A stretch of 35,658 nucleotides of DNA from Undibacterium sp. (GCF_030651495.1 NZ_JAUSFI010000136.1:1-35658), one strand, 5' to 3'. Shown: positions 25,850 to 34,425, counted from the first letter of the stretch. Notes: generated by a model not told the origin, from the letters alone. Made by a program: numbers and translations.

Positions 25850-25887
25850 CCCTCATCCCGGCCTTCTCCCGCCTACGGCAGAAGGTG
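25850..25887. repeat. REP-like palindromic repeat, copy 1 (sbcD-sbcC gap)
   Basis: CCCTCATCCCGGCCTTCTCC followed by CGCCTACGGCAGAAGG has an inner palindrome (CCTTCTcCCG with CGGCAGAAGG, one mismatch) and an unpaired CCCTCA tail. It is the same family, in opposite orientation, as the copy inside sbcC at 28372-28398. Such CTCTCCCGCC-type repeats are widespread in proteobacteria. Confidence 0.7.
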
Positions 25888-25951
25888 AAAAAGGTAAAAA
25901 ATGGGCCATAAGGAAAATAATGGATGGCCAGATAGTGATTGAGGTGCAAGC

Positions 25952-28900
25952 ATGAAGATACTCGCCATCCGCGGTAAAAACCTGGCTTCGCTGGCCGGTG
26001 ATTTTGCGGTCGATTTTGAGCAGGAACCGCTGAAATCGGCCGGCCTGTTTGCCATCAGCGGCCCCACCGGTGCGGGCAAGAGCACCCTGCTCGATGCCCT
26101 CTGCATGGCCTTATACGAAAGCACGCCGCGCCTGCTGAAAGCCGGAGGCAACAAGACCCTGCCCGACGGCAGCGACTTCATCACCCATCAGGACGCCGCC
26201 AACCTGCTACGCCGCGGCAGCGCCGAAGGCCATGCCGAAGTCGATTTTGTCGGCAACGACGGCGCCAGTTACCGCGCACGTTGGAGCGTGCGGCGCTCAC
26301 GTGGCAAGATCGGCGGCAGCCTGCAGCCGACCGCCATGAGTTTAAAATCATTGCCCGACTTGCAGCCGATAGGCGGCACCAACCGCGAAGTCAAGGCCGA
26401 GATCATCAAGCGCATCGGCCTCTCGTTTGAGCAATTTACCCGCGCCGTGCTATTGGCGCAAAACGAATTTTCCAGCTTCTTGAAAGCCGACGACAGCGAG
26501 CGCGGCGAGCTGCTGGAAACCCTGACTGGCAGCGCCATCTACAGCCAGCTATCGCAACGCGCCTTTGCCCGCGCCAAGCTAGAGCAGCAAGAGCTGCAAC
26601 GCATCAACGACAGGCTGGCCGACCAAAAACCGCTCAGCGAGAGCGAGCGCGCCCAGCTAGCGTCAGATAGCGCCGCCGCCAATGCCAGCGTGGCCGCGCT
26701 GGATCAGCGCAAAGCCGAGCTGGAAAGCCAATTGCGCTGGTATCAGGATGACGACAAGCTGGCGCAAAGCGTGCAACTGGCCGAGCAACAATGCCAGCAC
26801 AGGCAAGCCGAGCAAGAGCAAGCCGCCAGCCGCAGCAGCGCCCTGCAACAGGTAGAAGCGGTACAGCCAGCGCGCCCGCTGCTGGCAGAAACCGAGCGGC
26901 TGGCGCACAGCATTCGCCAGCAGCACAGTGCCATTAGCGAGGCCAGCGCCAAGCTAGCCAGTGCCGCCCAAGCGCAAGCGCACAGCCAGAGCGCGGTCGC
27001 CAGCGCCCAAGCCCGCCTGCACCAGGCCGAGCAAGCGCAGATCAAGGCCGCCCCCACGCTCGATCTCGCCAAGGCGCTGGATGCCAGCATCGCCACCCTG
27101 CTACCCGCGCACCAGACCGCGCAGCAAGCGCAGCGCGCCGCCGATCTGGCCGCCAGCCAGGCACAAGAAAAGCGCCACGACAAGCAGGCCGAACTGCAAC
27201 TGAGCCAGCAAAAACAGCTCAATACCGAACAATGGCTGGCACAGCACAGCGCCCTGCAAAAGCTTGCCGAAAACTGGCCAGCGTGGAACATACTCCTCAG
27301 GCAAGCGACCCATACGCGCAATGAACATGCGGGTCTTACTGACATACTGGCCAAAAACAGCAAAAATGAAGGGAGCCAGACCGAGCAGCTACAGCAGCGC
27401 CAGCTAGCCCTCGCCAGCAGTGCCAGCGCCCTGCATGCGACAGAGCAGCAGCGCCAGCAAGCCAGCCAACACTATGCCGACGCCTGCAGCCAGCTCAGCC
27501 AGCTGCCCGCCAGCAAACAAGCGCTAGAGCAACGGCGCGAGCAACTCGCCAGCGCCGAGCAAATCACCCGCACGCTGGGCGAGCAAGGCGCACGCCAGCA
27601 CACGCTCAGCACCCTGGCCGCCGCCAGCCAGCAAGCCATCGGCCAGTTTGATGCCGCCGCGCTGGCCGCCAGCGCACAGCTACCGGCGCTGAACGCAGCG
27701 CTGGCGCAAGCCGAACACGCACTTAAGCAAGCCGAAGCCGCCTGCGCCGACACGGTAGAAAGCCTGCGCGCCACGCTGGAGCCAGACGCGCCCTGCCCGG
27801 TCTGCGGCGCACACGCACACCCTTACCGCAGCGACGACAATCCGCAATTGCGCGCCGTACTCGCCAGCCTGCAACAGCAAGTCGCCGCATGCCGCCAGCA
27901 CAGCCAGCAAGCGCAGCAAACGCACAGCATCAACAGCACAGAAGCGGCCAGCCAGCGTCGCCAGTGGGCCGACATGCAGACCGAGCTGGAGCTAATCCAG
28001 CGCCAATTACAAGCGCAACAGCTGGCATGGCAAGCGCACCCGCTGCATACCGAGTTAAGCGAACTGAATGCCGGACAGCAAGACGCCTGGTTCAGCAGCC
28101 AGCGCGCCGCCGTGCAAGCGCAGCTGGCCCAGATCGCCGCGCTAGAAGCCGCCAGCCACAGCGCCCTGCAAAACAAGGATGCCGCCCTAGCCGTCTACGA
28201 GCGCGCCACGCAAGATCAGGCGCATAAAAAAGCCGACCTTGATGCCGCCAGCACTGCCCTGCAACAAACCAAGGCCGCCCAGCTCAACGCCAGCCAGCAA
28301 GCGCAACAAAGCCAGCAACGCCTGCACGCCAACCTCAAGCAATTGGCCCCCGCTTTTCAACTCCCTCTCCCGCCAGCGGCAGAGGGCTGGAGTGAGGGTG
28401 ATCGCTATGCCGCGATGCCCAACACTGAGCAATGGCAAACCGAAGAAACATCAAACTGGCAAGAGCAATGGCAAGCCGACCCGGAAGCGTTTCACCGCCA
28501 GTGCGAGCAGCATGCAAGACAGTGGCTAAACCAAAGCAAAGAGCGCGAGCAAAGCGGCCAGCGCCTCGCCACCCTCAGCCTGGAATTAAATAACCTGAGC
28601 GAAGCGCACGGCAAGGCCGCGCTAGAACAGCAGCGCGCCGGCAAAGAGTTTGTCGCCAGCGAGCAAACCATCAAGGGCAAGCAAGCGCAAAGGCTGGCGC
28701 TACTGCAAGAGCTGCATCTGGCCTTCAATACCCCCACCCAGACCGGCTTGGCAGAACCGGGCAACACGCTAGAGCTCAGCCAGATCGAGGCCCAGTTCAG
28801 CCGCGCCATCGCCAGCGCCAGACAGCAACTGGCGCAGCACACGCAAGCCGCCAGCGACGCCGCGCAAGCGCACAGCCGCAGCTTTGAGGCGCTAGCGCAA

Positions 28901-29914
28901 GCCAAGGCCCGCCTCGCCAGCGATCAGCTCGATGCCGACAAGGCTGCGCAGCGCCTGGACGACTGGATCAGCCAGCATTTTGCCGCCAACGCCCAGCCTA
29001 GCGCACAGATAAATGCAGCGTCAGAGTCAAATTCAGCCACCCTGCGCGACTTGCTAAGCCATTCTGCCGACTGGATAAGCCAGCAGCGCGCCGCCCTGCA
29101 AGCCATCGCCAACGCCAGCCACCAGGCAGCCACCGTCTTGCAAGAGCGCAGCCAGCAAAGGCAAGCGCATCAGACCCAGCGCCCGCCAGCGCAAACAGCA
29201 GAGTCAGCAGATTCAGAAGAGGCAAGCGCAGCGACCGACGCCAGCGTCAGCGATCCACTAGACGCCTTGCAGCAAGCGCTAGTCACGCTAGCCGCCACCC
29301 GCCAGAGTGCCAACGCCAGCGCCACCCAATTACAGGCCAGCATCGCGCAAGACCAGGCGCGCCGCAGCCAATCCGCCGAGCTCATCCTCAGCATGGAAGC
29401 GCAAGAAGCGCGCTACCAGCTATGGGGCACCCTGAACGAACTGATAGGCTCTGCCGACGGCAAAAAATTCCGCAACTACGCCCAGCAAACCACGCTAGAC
29501 CTGTTGCTAGGCTACGCCAACCGCCACCTGCACGAACTGTCACGCCGCTACCGCCTGCAACGCATCAACGACACGCTAGCCCTGATGGTGATAGACCAAG
29601 ACATGGGCGACGAAGCCCGCTCGGTCCATTCGCTCTCCGGCGGCGAATCCTTCCTGGTCTCGCTAGCGCTGGCACTAGGCCTGGCATCGCTGTCATCGAA
29701 CCGCGTAAGAGTCGAATCGCTATTCATAGATGAAGGCTTCGGCAGCCTGGACGCCGACACCCTGCGCGTAGCCATGGACGCGCTAGACGGCCTGCAAGCC
29801 ATGGGCCGCAAGGTCGGCGTGATCTCGCATGTGCAGGAAATGACGGAAAGAATTTCTACCAAGATTTTGGTGTCGAGGACGTCGGGCGGACGGAGTTTGG
29901 TGGGGATTGGGTGA
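25952..29914 (+). CDS. sbcC: Exonuclease subunit SbcC (SMC-like ATPase)
   Basis: 1320 residues, clearly longer than the 1048 of E. coli SbcC. N-terminal ATPase half with Walker A GPTGAGKSTLLDA (37-49) and a Q-loop LLAQNEFSSFLKA. Very long Ala/Gln-rich coiled coils are interrupted by the zinc hook CPVCGAHAHPY near residue 614. The C-terminal half has the ABC signature SVHSLSGGESFLVSLALALG and Walker B VESLFIDEGFGSLD, then the D-loop. The extra length comes from low-complexity coiled-coil segments. Near residues 807-816 a dispersed palindromic repeat has been read into the protein (LPLPPAAEGWSEG) without breaking the frame. Forms the SbcCD complex with the gene upstream. Confidence 0.95.
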   Translation: MKILAIRGKNLASLAGDFAVDFEQEPLKSAGLFAISGPTGAGKSTLLDALCMALYESTPRLLKAGGNKTLPDGSDFITHQDAANLLRRGSAEGHAEVDFVGNDGASYRARWSVRRSRGKIGGSLQPTAMSLKSLPDLQPIGGTNREVKAEIIKRIGLSFEQFTRAVLLAQNEFSSFLKADDSERGELLETLTGSAIYSQLSQRAFARAKLEQQELQRINDRLADQKPLSESERAQLASDSAAANASVAALDQRKAELESQLRWYQDDDKLAQSVQLAEQQCQHRQAEQEQAASRSSALQQVEAVQPARPLLAETERLAHSIRQQHSAISEASAKLASAAQAQAHSQSAVASAQARLHQAEQAQIKAAPTLDLAKALDASIATLLPAHQTAQQAQRAADLAASQAQEKRHDKQAELQLSQQKQLNTEQWLAQHSALQKLAENWPAWNILLRQATHTRNEHAGLTDILAKNSKNEGSQTEQLQQRQLALASSASALHATEQQRQQASQHYADACSQLSQLPASKQALEQRREQLASAEQITRTLGEQGARQHTLSTLAAASQQAIGQFDAAALAASAQLPALNAALAQAEHALKQAEAACADTVESLRATLEPDAPCPVCGAHAHPYRSDDNPQLRAVLASLQQQVAACRQHSQQAQQTHSINSTEAASQRRQWADMQTELELIQRQLQAQQLAWQAHPLHTELSELNAGQQDAWFSSQRAAVQAQLAQIAALEAASHSALQNKDAALAVYERATQDQAHKKADLDAASTALQQTKAAQLNASQQAQQSQQRLHANLKQLAPAFQLPLPPAAEGWSEGDRYAAMPNTEQWQTEETSNWQEQWQADPEAFHRQCEQHARQWLNQSKEREQSGQRLATLSLELNNLSEAHGKAALEQQRAGKEFVASEQTIKGKQAQRLALLQELHLAFNTPTQTGLAEPGNTLELSQIEAQFSRAIASARQQLAQHTQAASDAAQAHSRSFEALAQAKARLASDQLDADKAAQRLDDWISQHFAANAQPSAQINAASESNSATLRDLLSHSADWISQQRAALQAIANASHQAATVLQERSQQRQAHQTQRPPAQTAESADSEEASAATDASVSDPLDALQQALVTLAATRQSANASATQLQASIAQDQARRSQSAELILSMEAQEARYQLWGTLNELIGSADGKKFRNYAQQTTLDLLLGYANRHLHELSRRYRLQRINDTLALMVIDQDMGDEARSVHSLSGGESFLVSLALALGLASLSSNRVRVESLFIDEGFGSLDADTLRVAMDALDGLQAMGRKVGVISHVQEMTERISTKILVSRTSGGRSLVGIG
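28372..28398. repeat. REP-like repeat, copy 2, inside the sbcC coding region
   Basis: TCCCTCTCCCGCCAGCGGCA followed by GAGGGCTGGAGTGAGGG is the inverted relative of the repeat at 25850-25887 (same inner palindrome with the same mismatch position, same CCCTCACTCCA-type tail). It is in frame with sbcC and gives LPLPPAAEGWSEG, a Pro/Gly-containing break in an otherwise Ala/Gln-rich coiled coil. Confidence 0.65.
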
Positions 29915-30049
29915 GATTTATTATTGAAACAACAGATTAAATTTTTTACGCGCCATGTATGATTCTGTACATAAAATCAAGTTAATAATCGAAAGATTGG
30001 AGTGTCAGAAATAACTCCACCTTTCATCAGTTATAAAAAAAAGGAAAAA

Positions 30050-31147
30050 ATGATCACGAGTGGACACATGAATTTTTTTGACGTTGGTCAATGCGGCCTT
30101 TTTAAGAATGGTTCAAACAAATCGCACGGACTCGATATGGCTGAAACTTTTCAATTGATTGCAGATTGGGTTGCAGGCAAACCAATGGCTGCAACCCTAC
30201 CTTGGGAAACAGAAAAACGTGCGGATGGCGTGAAATGTTATTGTCATGATATTTATAAATCCGAGGACACTGGCGACTTTCTATTCATTCTTTGGAAATC
30301 CACGAGTGATAGTAATGGGACACTACTTGGCGCTCCTGAAGACAAATCTGCAGGTGAAGGAAATGTTATCGAGTACACAAATGCATATAAAGGGCAAAAA
30401 GTAATTTGGGGAAGACCATGTTACTACTGGGTTGTCCCGTCATTAAATACAGTGATTTCAATAAAGTTCGAGCATTCAATTTGCGATTCTCAATTATTTC
30501 AAGATTGGGTATCTGCATGTATAACAAATCACGTAAAACATTCTAATAAGATCAAAGAGCATACTGATAAAGGCCATACTCGTTTACATTTTACTGATGG
30601 CACCCAGGAAAGCACCGTTCGATTTCGCTATGGATTTAATATGAATCTAAAAAGTTTGGATACTGCTGACGGGAAACTAGCTGAACTTGCTGCGAAAATT
30701 ACTCACATAATCAAGCGCGAAACGATCGAATTGCAGCCTAAGGATGAAAGGGAAGAATGGGTGAAAATGTTTGACAAAATTCCCTATCTAAAACCAAAGT
30801 CAAAAAGTGTAAAGCGACAAATTGAGATTAAGGCTGAGGCTCGGCCAACGGCTGTAGAAGTGAAGGAAATTATCGAAAAATTTGCAAGAGATAATCGTAA
30901 AGGTAGTGATTGGGACAACGTTGGATTTGAAACAGAATCTCATGGAACAATTTGGGTTGATCGATACCGAATGAAGAACAGCGTTGAATATAACTACGGC
31001 AAAGGCGTCATAGCTGCCGCAGATTTAATGACTCGATTAAACTATAAACGCTCCAATTATCTCGATCCAATACGACGAGAAATGGATTTCTCCACTCAAA
31101 AAAATGGCGATATCCTGAGTAAAAATCAACAATCTGCAGCTAGCTAG
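30050..31147 (+). CDS. Hypothetical protein of an AT-rich two-gene cassette
   Basis: 365 residues from ATG at 30050, where AAGGA precedes by 6 bases; a GTG at 30002 would add 16 Lys-rich residues with a weaker site. No family recognised. Soluble, no membrane helix or signal peptide. An aromatic-rich N-terminal half contains MNFFDVGQCGLF, LPWETEKRADGVKCYCHDIY and GRPCYYWVVPSLNTVISIKF; the C-terminal half is basic (KIPYLKPKSKSVKRQIEIKA, then KGSDWDNVGFETES). Base use is much more AT-rich than sbcC just upstream, a sign of horizontal origin. The next gene, a membrane protein, starts 8 bases later. A conflict-system role is possible but nothing in the sequence proves it. Confidence 0.78.
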   Translation: MITSGHMNFFDVGQCGLFKNGSNKSHGLDMAETFQLIADWVAGKPMAATLPWETEKRADGVKCYCHDIYKSEDTGDFLFILWKSTSDSNGTLLGAPEDKSAGEGNVIEYTNAYKGQKVIWGRPCYYWVVPSLNTVISIKFEHSICDSQLFQDWVSACITNHVKHSNKIKEHTDKGHTRLHFTDGTQESTVRFRYGFNMNLKSLDTADGKLAELAAKITHIIKRETIELQPKDEREEWVKMFDKIPYLKPKSKSVKRQIEIKAEARPTAVEVKEIIEKFARDNRKGSDWDNVGFETESHGTIWVDRYRMKNSVEYNYGKGVIAAADLMTRLNYKRSNYLDPIRREMDFSTQKNGDILSKNQQSAAS

Positions 31148-31155
31148 GTAAACAT

Positions 31156-31671
31156 ATGGCAAAGAATCTCATTGCACATTTATTTGCGTTCGTTGCTGTA
31201 ACGAGCCTGTGTATATATTTTAAAATCCATTATGCATTTGCGGACTTGAAGTCTTTCACTGATGTATTGCTAAACGTTTCTGGTGCCGTTTTTACGTTGA
31301 TGGGCATTTGGATCGCATTTCTTTATCCAAATGCATTGAGCAGAATTGTCGATCCCAATCGTATTGCTGTAGCTGATTTCTCTGAAAGTTTGAATGAGTC
31401 AAAACGCTTATCTGCCATTGTTGGTAGTGTTCTTAAATCAGCAGCAGTTGTATTGGCAATAATGACCATGACGCTGTCAAAAGTCATATTGTCCAATATT
31501 GATTGGGTAATCGTGAATGCTGATTTAATTAAACAGATTGCTTTTGGGATCTCAACAAGTTTATTTTTGATTCAAGCTGAAGCGGTGATTGGGGTAATTT
31601 TTGCTAACGTTATGTTTCTAAACGATCTCCATACAAAAAGAGCAGATAAACAGGTGGAAAACGATTATTAG
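31156..31671 (+). CDS. Four-helix membrane protein of the AT-rich cassette
   Basis: 171 residues, AGG 7 bases before the ATG, 8 bases after the preceding stop, so co-transcribed. Four hydrophobic segments: about 6-24, 38-60, 87-107 and 128-150, with a basic C-terminal tail (KRADKQVEN). The loop between helices 2 and 3 (NALSRIVDPNRIAVADFSES) is long and charged. No family recognised. A soluble protein plus a multi-helix membrane partner is a common layout in anti-phage modules, where the membrane part ends infection; inference only. The REP patch follows. Confidence 0.78.
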   Translation: MAKNLIAHLFAFVAVTSLCIYFKIHYAFADLKSFTDVLLNVSGAVFTLMGIWIAFLYPNALSRIVDPNRIAVADFSESLNESKRLSAIVGSVLKSAAVVLAIMTMTLSKVILSNIDWVIVNADLIKQIAFGISTSLFLIQAEAVIGVIFANVMFLNDLHTKRADKQVENDY

Positions 31672-31693
31672 CGCGGTAGGTTGGGCTAAGTCT

Positions 31694-31762
31694 CAACCAA
31701 AGGGGTCCAACCAAAGGGGTCAGCATCACTTAAATTTAAGGCGATGCTGACCCCTTTGGTTG
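31694..31762. repeat. REP-type 20-bp inverted repeat with a tandem half
   Basis: CAACCAAAGGGGTCAGCATC (31708-31727) pairs perfectly with its complement at 31743-31762 across a 15-base spacer containing the palindrome CTTAAATTTAAG. A partial copy CAACCAAAGGGGTC stands directly before the left arm (31694-31707). The strong stem followed by T-poor sequence looks like a REP element; it may also end the cassette transcript. Confidence 0.85.
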
Positions 31763-31843
31763 CTTATGAAATGAGTAATAATTTAATTGTGCTTTTATTG
31801 ACGTGCCTAGAAATATCTTTAGCAAGCGTAGCGTGCGTACCTC

Positions 31844-31935
31844 GTAGGGTGCGCCATGCGCACCGATCACACCAAACCTCGGCAATTAATTCTCGCTGTT
31901 GCTCTTGATCGTTTTGTGCGCACGGCGCACCCTAC
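31844..31935. repeat. MITE-like element with 20-bp GTAGGGTGCGCC ends
   Basis: GTAGGGTGCGCCATGCGCAC (31844-31863) faces its complement at 31916-31935 with one mismatch and a 52-base spacer. It lies between two copies of the AAAGGGGTCAGCATC family, in the gene-free gap 31672-32048, which is wholly made of such repeats. Confidence 0.75.
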
Positions 31936-31961
31936 CGGCTGGCTGCAAAAACGAAAGGGGT

Positions 31962-31981
31962 CAACCAAAGGGGTCAGCATC
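31962..31981. repeat. Third copy of the AAAGGGGTCAGCATC unit
   Basis: CAACCAAAGGGGTCAGCATC is identical over 20 bases to the left arm at 31708-31727, and GCTTTAAAT follows. A degenerate relative (AAAAGGGTCAGCATCGC) occurs near 34289-34305. Confidence 0.8.
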
Positions 31982-32048
31982 GCTTTAAATCTAAGTGATG
32001 CCGCTTTGTTAGGAAGACCCGTCTTAAAGTGCCGGCGACCGTCTTGGC

Positions 32049-33218
32049 CTATTCACTTTGATTCCAACCGTCGACATTGATCAGGTATTTGGTCGCTTTG
32101 CCGATGCCGCGTGAAATCAGTGCGCCTTTTTGCAGCAAGTCGGCCAGATCGCGGGTGGCGGTGGCTTTGGATGCGCCGGTAATCTTGCTGTGTTTTTCTG
32201 CGCTCAGGCCACCGAGGAAGCCGCCATCACCGGCATCGAGCAGTTTTTGCAGGGTCTTGCGCTGGCGCTCGTTGAAGTTGCTGTGGCTGTGATCGCTCCA
32301 GAACTGCGCTTTTTGTATCGCCTGGCGGATGCCTTGTTGCGAACTTTGGCAGGCTGTTGCAAACAGCTTGAGAAACCAGCTGACCCAGGACGTGATATTC
32401 AGATCGCCCGTTTGCGCCTGATGCAGCGCGTCGTAATACGCTTTGCGCTGTTGCTGCAGACTACGCGAGAGACTGATGAGGCCGGCCACGCCGAGCTGAT
32501 GGGCTTGCTGATCTTGTGCCAGCGCCATATCGACAATGGCGCGACCGATACGCCCATTACCATCTTCAAACGGATGGATGGTCTCAAACCAGAGATGGGC
32601 AATCGCGGCGCGAATGAGGCCGTCGACATCATGGGTTTGTCCGGCAGGCGCATTAAACCAGGCTAAAAAGACTGCCATTTCAGTTGCCACCCGGGCAGAA
32701 TCGGGGGCACAAAAGTGCACGACTTCTTTGCCAGCTCTGCCGCTAATGATTTGCATGGGTTCGGCAAAGCTGCGAAATTGCCCGACTTGGATGCGCTGTA
32801 TGCCCGAGGTGCCGCCAGGAAACAGGGCAGATTGCCAGCGGCACAGGCGATCCGCATCCAGCGCCACACTGAGGTTGTTGGTCGCGTCGAACATGACTTC
32901 GATCAGGCCATCGACGTCTCTTGCGCTGTTGCCCGCATCATTGAAACCCAATTTGCGCATGACTGATGAACGTACTTGCGCCGCATCTAATTGCTGGCCC
33001 TCAATCGCCGCGGTCGCGATGGCTTCTTGTACCAGAATATCTTGCCGCAGCGCTTGCAAATCGCTACGCGCCAGCCCTATCGCTTGCGCTGCCCCAGCCA
33101 GCACACCAAGCTGCTGGCGCGCCTCTGCCAGAGGTGCGGCGAGTAGCTGCATATCGTAGTGACAACGCGGCCATGTGGCGTGCTGCCAGAGATAAAGCGG
33201 GGCTTGAGCTGATTTCAT
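32049..33218 (-). CDS. Fic-domain protein with winged-helix C-terminus
   Basis: 389 residues. The N-terminal part fits DUF4172, seen in front of many Fic domains. A class II-type inhibitory motif stands at Thr69-x-x-x-Glu73-Gly74 (TAAIEG). The Fic core motif HPFEDGNGRIGR is at 215-226, complete, so an AMP-transferase (or related nucleotide transferase) activity is expected when inhibition is released. The C-terminal winged helix includes LSAEKHSKITGASKATATRD and GKATKYLI, a likely DNA-binding part. An operator-like palindrome lies 17 bases upstream of the ATG, so autoregulation is plausible. Substrate unknown. It is flanked by REP elements on both sides. Confidence 0.9.
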   Translation of the reverse strand: MKSAQAPLYLWQHATWPRCHYDMQLLAAPLAEARQQLGVLAGAAQAIGLARSDLQALRQDILVQEAIATAAIEGQQLDAAQVRSSVMRKLGFNDAGNSARDVDGLIEVMFDATNNLSVALDADRLCRWQSALFPGGTSGIQRIQVGQFRSFAEPMQIISGRAGKEVVHFCAPDSARVATEMAVFLAWFNAPAGQTHDVDGLIRAAIAHLWFETIHPFEDGNGRIGRAIVDMALAQDQQAHQLGVAGLISLSRSLQQQRKAYYDALHQAQTGDLNITSWVSWFLKLFATACQSSQQGIRQAIQKAQFWSDHSHSNFNERQRKTLQKLLDAGDGGFLGGLSAEKHSKITGASKATATRDLADLLQKGALISRGIGKATKYLINVDGWNQSE

Positions 33219-33235
33219 GGTATTTACGGATCATT

Positions 33236-33270
33236 ATGTGAGCCGTATTTTAGAATTTTACGGCTCATAT
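33236..33270 (-). promoter_or_regulatory. Palindromic operator upstream of the Fic gene
   Basis: ATATGAGCCGTA (minus strand) is paired with TACGGCTCACAT across an 11-base AT spacer, with one mismatch in 12. It ends 17 bases before the ATG, in the promoter/leader region. Typical size and symmetry of a dimeric regulator site; the winged helix of the Fic protein itself is a candidate binder. Confidence 0.55.
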
Positions 33271-33309
33271 GTCCAGAAAAAACAGTTGGCAACGCCGAAA
33301 ACTGCGACC

Positions 33310-33374
33310 GTAGGGTGCCGAGCCGCAGGCATATTGGCACCGTATGGAATTGTTGACCGACAACATGCGGCAAA
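33310..33374. repeat. MITE-like repeat, copy A (GTAGGGTGCC family)
   Basis: The segment starts GTAGGGTGCCGAGCCGCAGG and continues with CACCGTATGGAATTGTTGAC and ACAACATGCGGC. It matches 35073-35140 (copy B) over about 65 bases with scattered differences. Non-coding. Confidence 0.7.
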
Positions 33375-33385
33375 CGCACGGGGTC

Positions 33386-33480
33386 AGCGCGTAGGTTGGG
33401 CTATGCCTCATCAGCCCAACATCTATCAAAGCGCCATGAAATGCGTTGGGCTGATAAAGCTTTAGCCCAACCTACGCGCT
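33386..33480. repeat. MITE/REP element with nested AGCCCAACCTAC palindromes
   Basis: Outer arms AGCGCGTAGGTTGGGCT (33386-33402) and complement (33464-33480) are perfect over 17 bases. Inner arms ATCAGCCCAAC and GTTGGGCTGAT also pair. This GTAGGTTGGGCT motif is a common dispersed element in proteobacteria; a partial GGTAGGTTGGGCTAAG lies at 31677-31690. Together with copy A it fills the gene-free gap 33271-33516. Confidence 0.8.
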
Positions 33481-33516
33481 GTCTATTGCGATAGGTGAAT
33501 ATCCAACGATCATTTC

Positions 33517-33867
33517 CTAATATTTTTTTATTGCGTTTATGTGCGCTATGCCACAGACAGAGCGAATGTGAAAGGCGAGAATCATCACATTGAGTGGAAT
33601 ATCGGGTCCGCTTTGCCGCATATGAATGAGCGGCTTGTTTGAAGAAGTCCCGCTGCCTAAGGAAACCATGATGTCATCCGCCAACGCCACTCTTTCTACC
33701 TCGCATGCACTGATTGCGGCCGCTGTCATCCTTATTTTTTGTGCCTGTTCGGCATTGAGTATCGCCAGCTCGGTGCCGGTCAAATTTGGATTCCCGGTGA
33801 ATGTCACTACGCTCGATGAAGTAGTGATGTAGTCAAATTTTCCTGCGGAAAATAAGACAATCAACAC
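33517..33867 (-). CDS. Hypothetical protein, GTG start (doubtful)
   Basis: 116-codon frame starting GTG at 33867, with GGAG 5 bases before it on the minus strand. The product has no recognised motif; a few hydrophobic stretches and a Ser/Thr-rich N-terminal third (ITTSSSVVTFTGNP). A 68-codon plus-strand frame overlaps it. The good ribosome-binding site is the main reason to keep it. It is divergent from the small membrane protein at 33910. Confidence 0.35.
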   Translation of the reverse strand: MLIVLFSAGKFDYITTSSSVVTFTGNPNLTGTELAILNAEQAQKIRMTAAAISACEVERVALADDIMVSLGSGTSSNKPLIHMRQSGPDIPLNVMILAFHIRSVCGIAHINAIKKY

Positions 33868-33909
33868 GATTACTCCACTTTGTTTTTTTACTCATAATGA
33901 AGGAAAATC

Positions 33910-34101
33910 ATGAACATAATTATTACTTTAATCGTATATCTGGTGGTCTTTGGATTGATCTGGCGCCTGGTGAGCATGTTGCCCTTGCCTGCACCCATAG
34001 GGCAGATCGTGCAGATACTATTCATCATTCTGCTAATACTGATGATACTGTCGATTACCGGCGTTGTGCATGTGGTGTCTTTCCCGCTGGTACGCTGGTG
34101 A
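33910..34101 (+). CDS. Small two-helix membrane protein
   Basis: 63 residues, AAGGA 6 bases before the ATG. Two hydrophobic segments (about 2-24 and 30-58) separated by a short Pro-containing turn (LPLPAPIG). Length and layout resemble the Thivi_2564-type small membrane protein family, but I am not certain. Inner membrane by prediction; function unknown. A terminator follows 14 bases after the stop, so it is probably a single-gene transcript. Confidence 0.7.
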   Translation: MNIIITLIVYLVVFGLIWRLVSMLPLPAPIGQIVQILFIILLILMILSITGVVHVVSFPLVRW

Positions 34102-34115
34102 TCAACTAATAGTCG

Positions 34116-34148
34116 AAAAATATCGGGTGATCAATTTCGATATTTTTT
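34116..34148 (+). terminator. Intrinsic terminator after the small membrane protein
   Basis: AAAAATATCG (34116-34125) pairs with CGATATTTTT (34138-34147), with a T run on the plus strand. The rest of the gap to 34425 has only a degenerate GGGTCAGCATC repeat and no gene. Confidence 0.75.
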
Positions 34149-34425
34149 GATCTGTAAGTAGCAACGCGCAATATTCATGCGCCTTTTTTTCTTGAATCTA
34201 GATTACAGACCCAGATCACAGACCCAAATGACTAAGGCCAGGATGTTCGTCCGGGCTGCGTCCCTGTGGCCAGTGGAACTTGCAATCAAAAGGGTCAGCA
34301 TCGCAATACTTTTAAGCCCGAGATAAACGTCATGTCAACATGTGAAATTTAGGCATAAATTTAAGCTATCTCATTATATGGGTGTCTTATGAATTTCTAA
34401 ATCTCAGGGAAAGCTCAGTCGGGAG

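Noticed and set aside
26663..29394. Many long frames on both strands inside sbcC
   Set aside because: They are shadows produced by the GC-rich Ala/Gln coiled-coil codons; none has a start signal or known motif.
31856..32080. 74-codon plus-strand frame in the REP patch
   Set aside because: It consists of MITE and REP sequence and the complement of the fic end.
33626..33832. 68-codon plus-strand frame with a hydrophobic middle
   Set aside because: No good ribosome-binding site; the overlapping minus-strand frame has GGAG before a GTG, so only that was kept, at low confidence.
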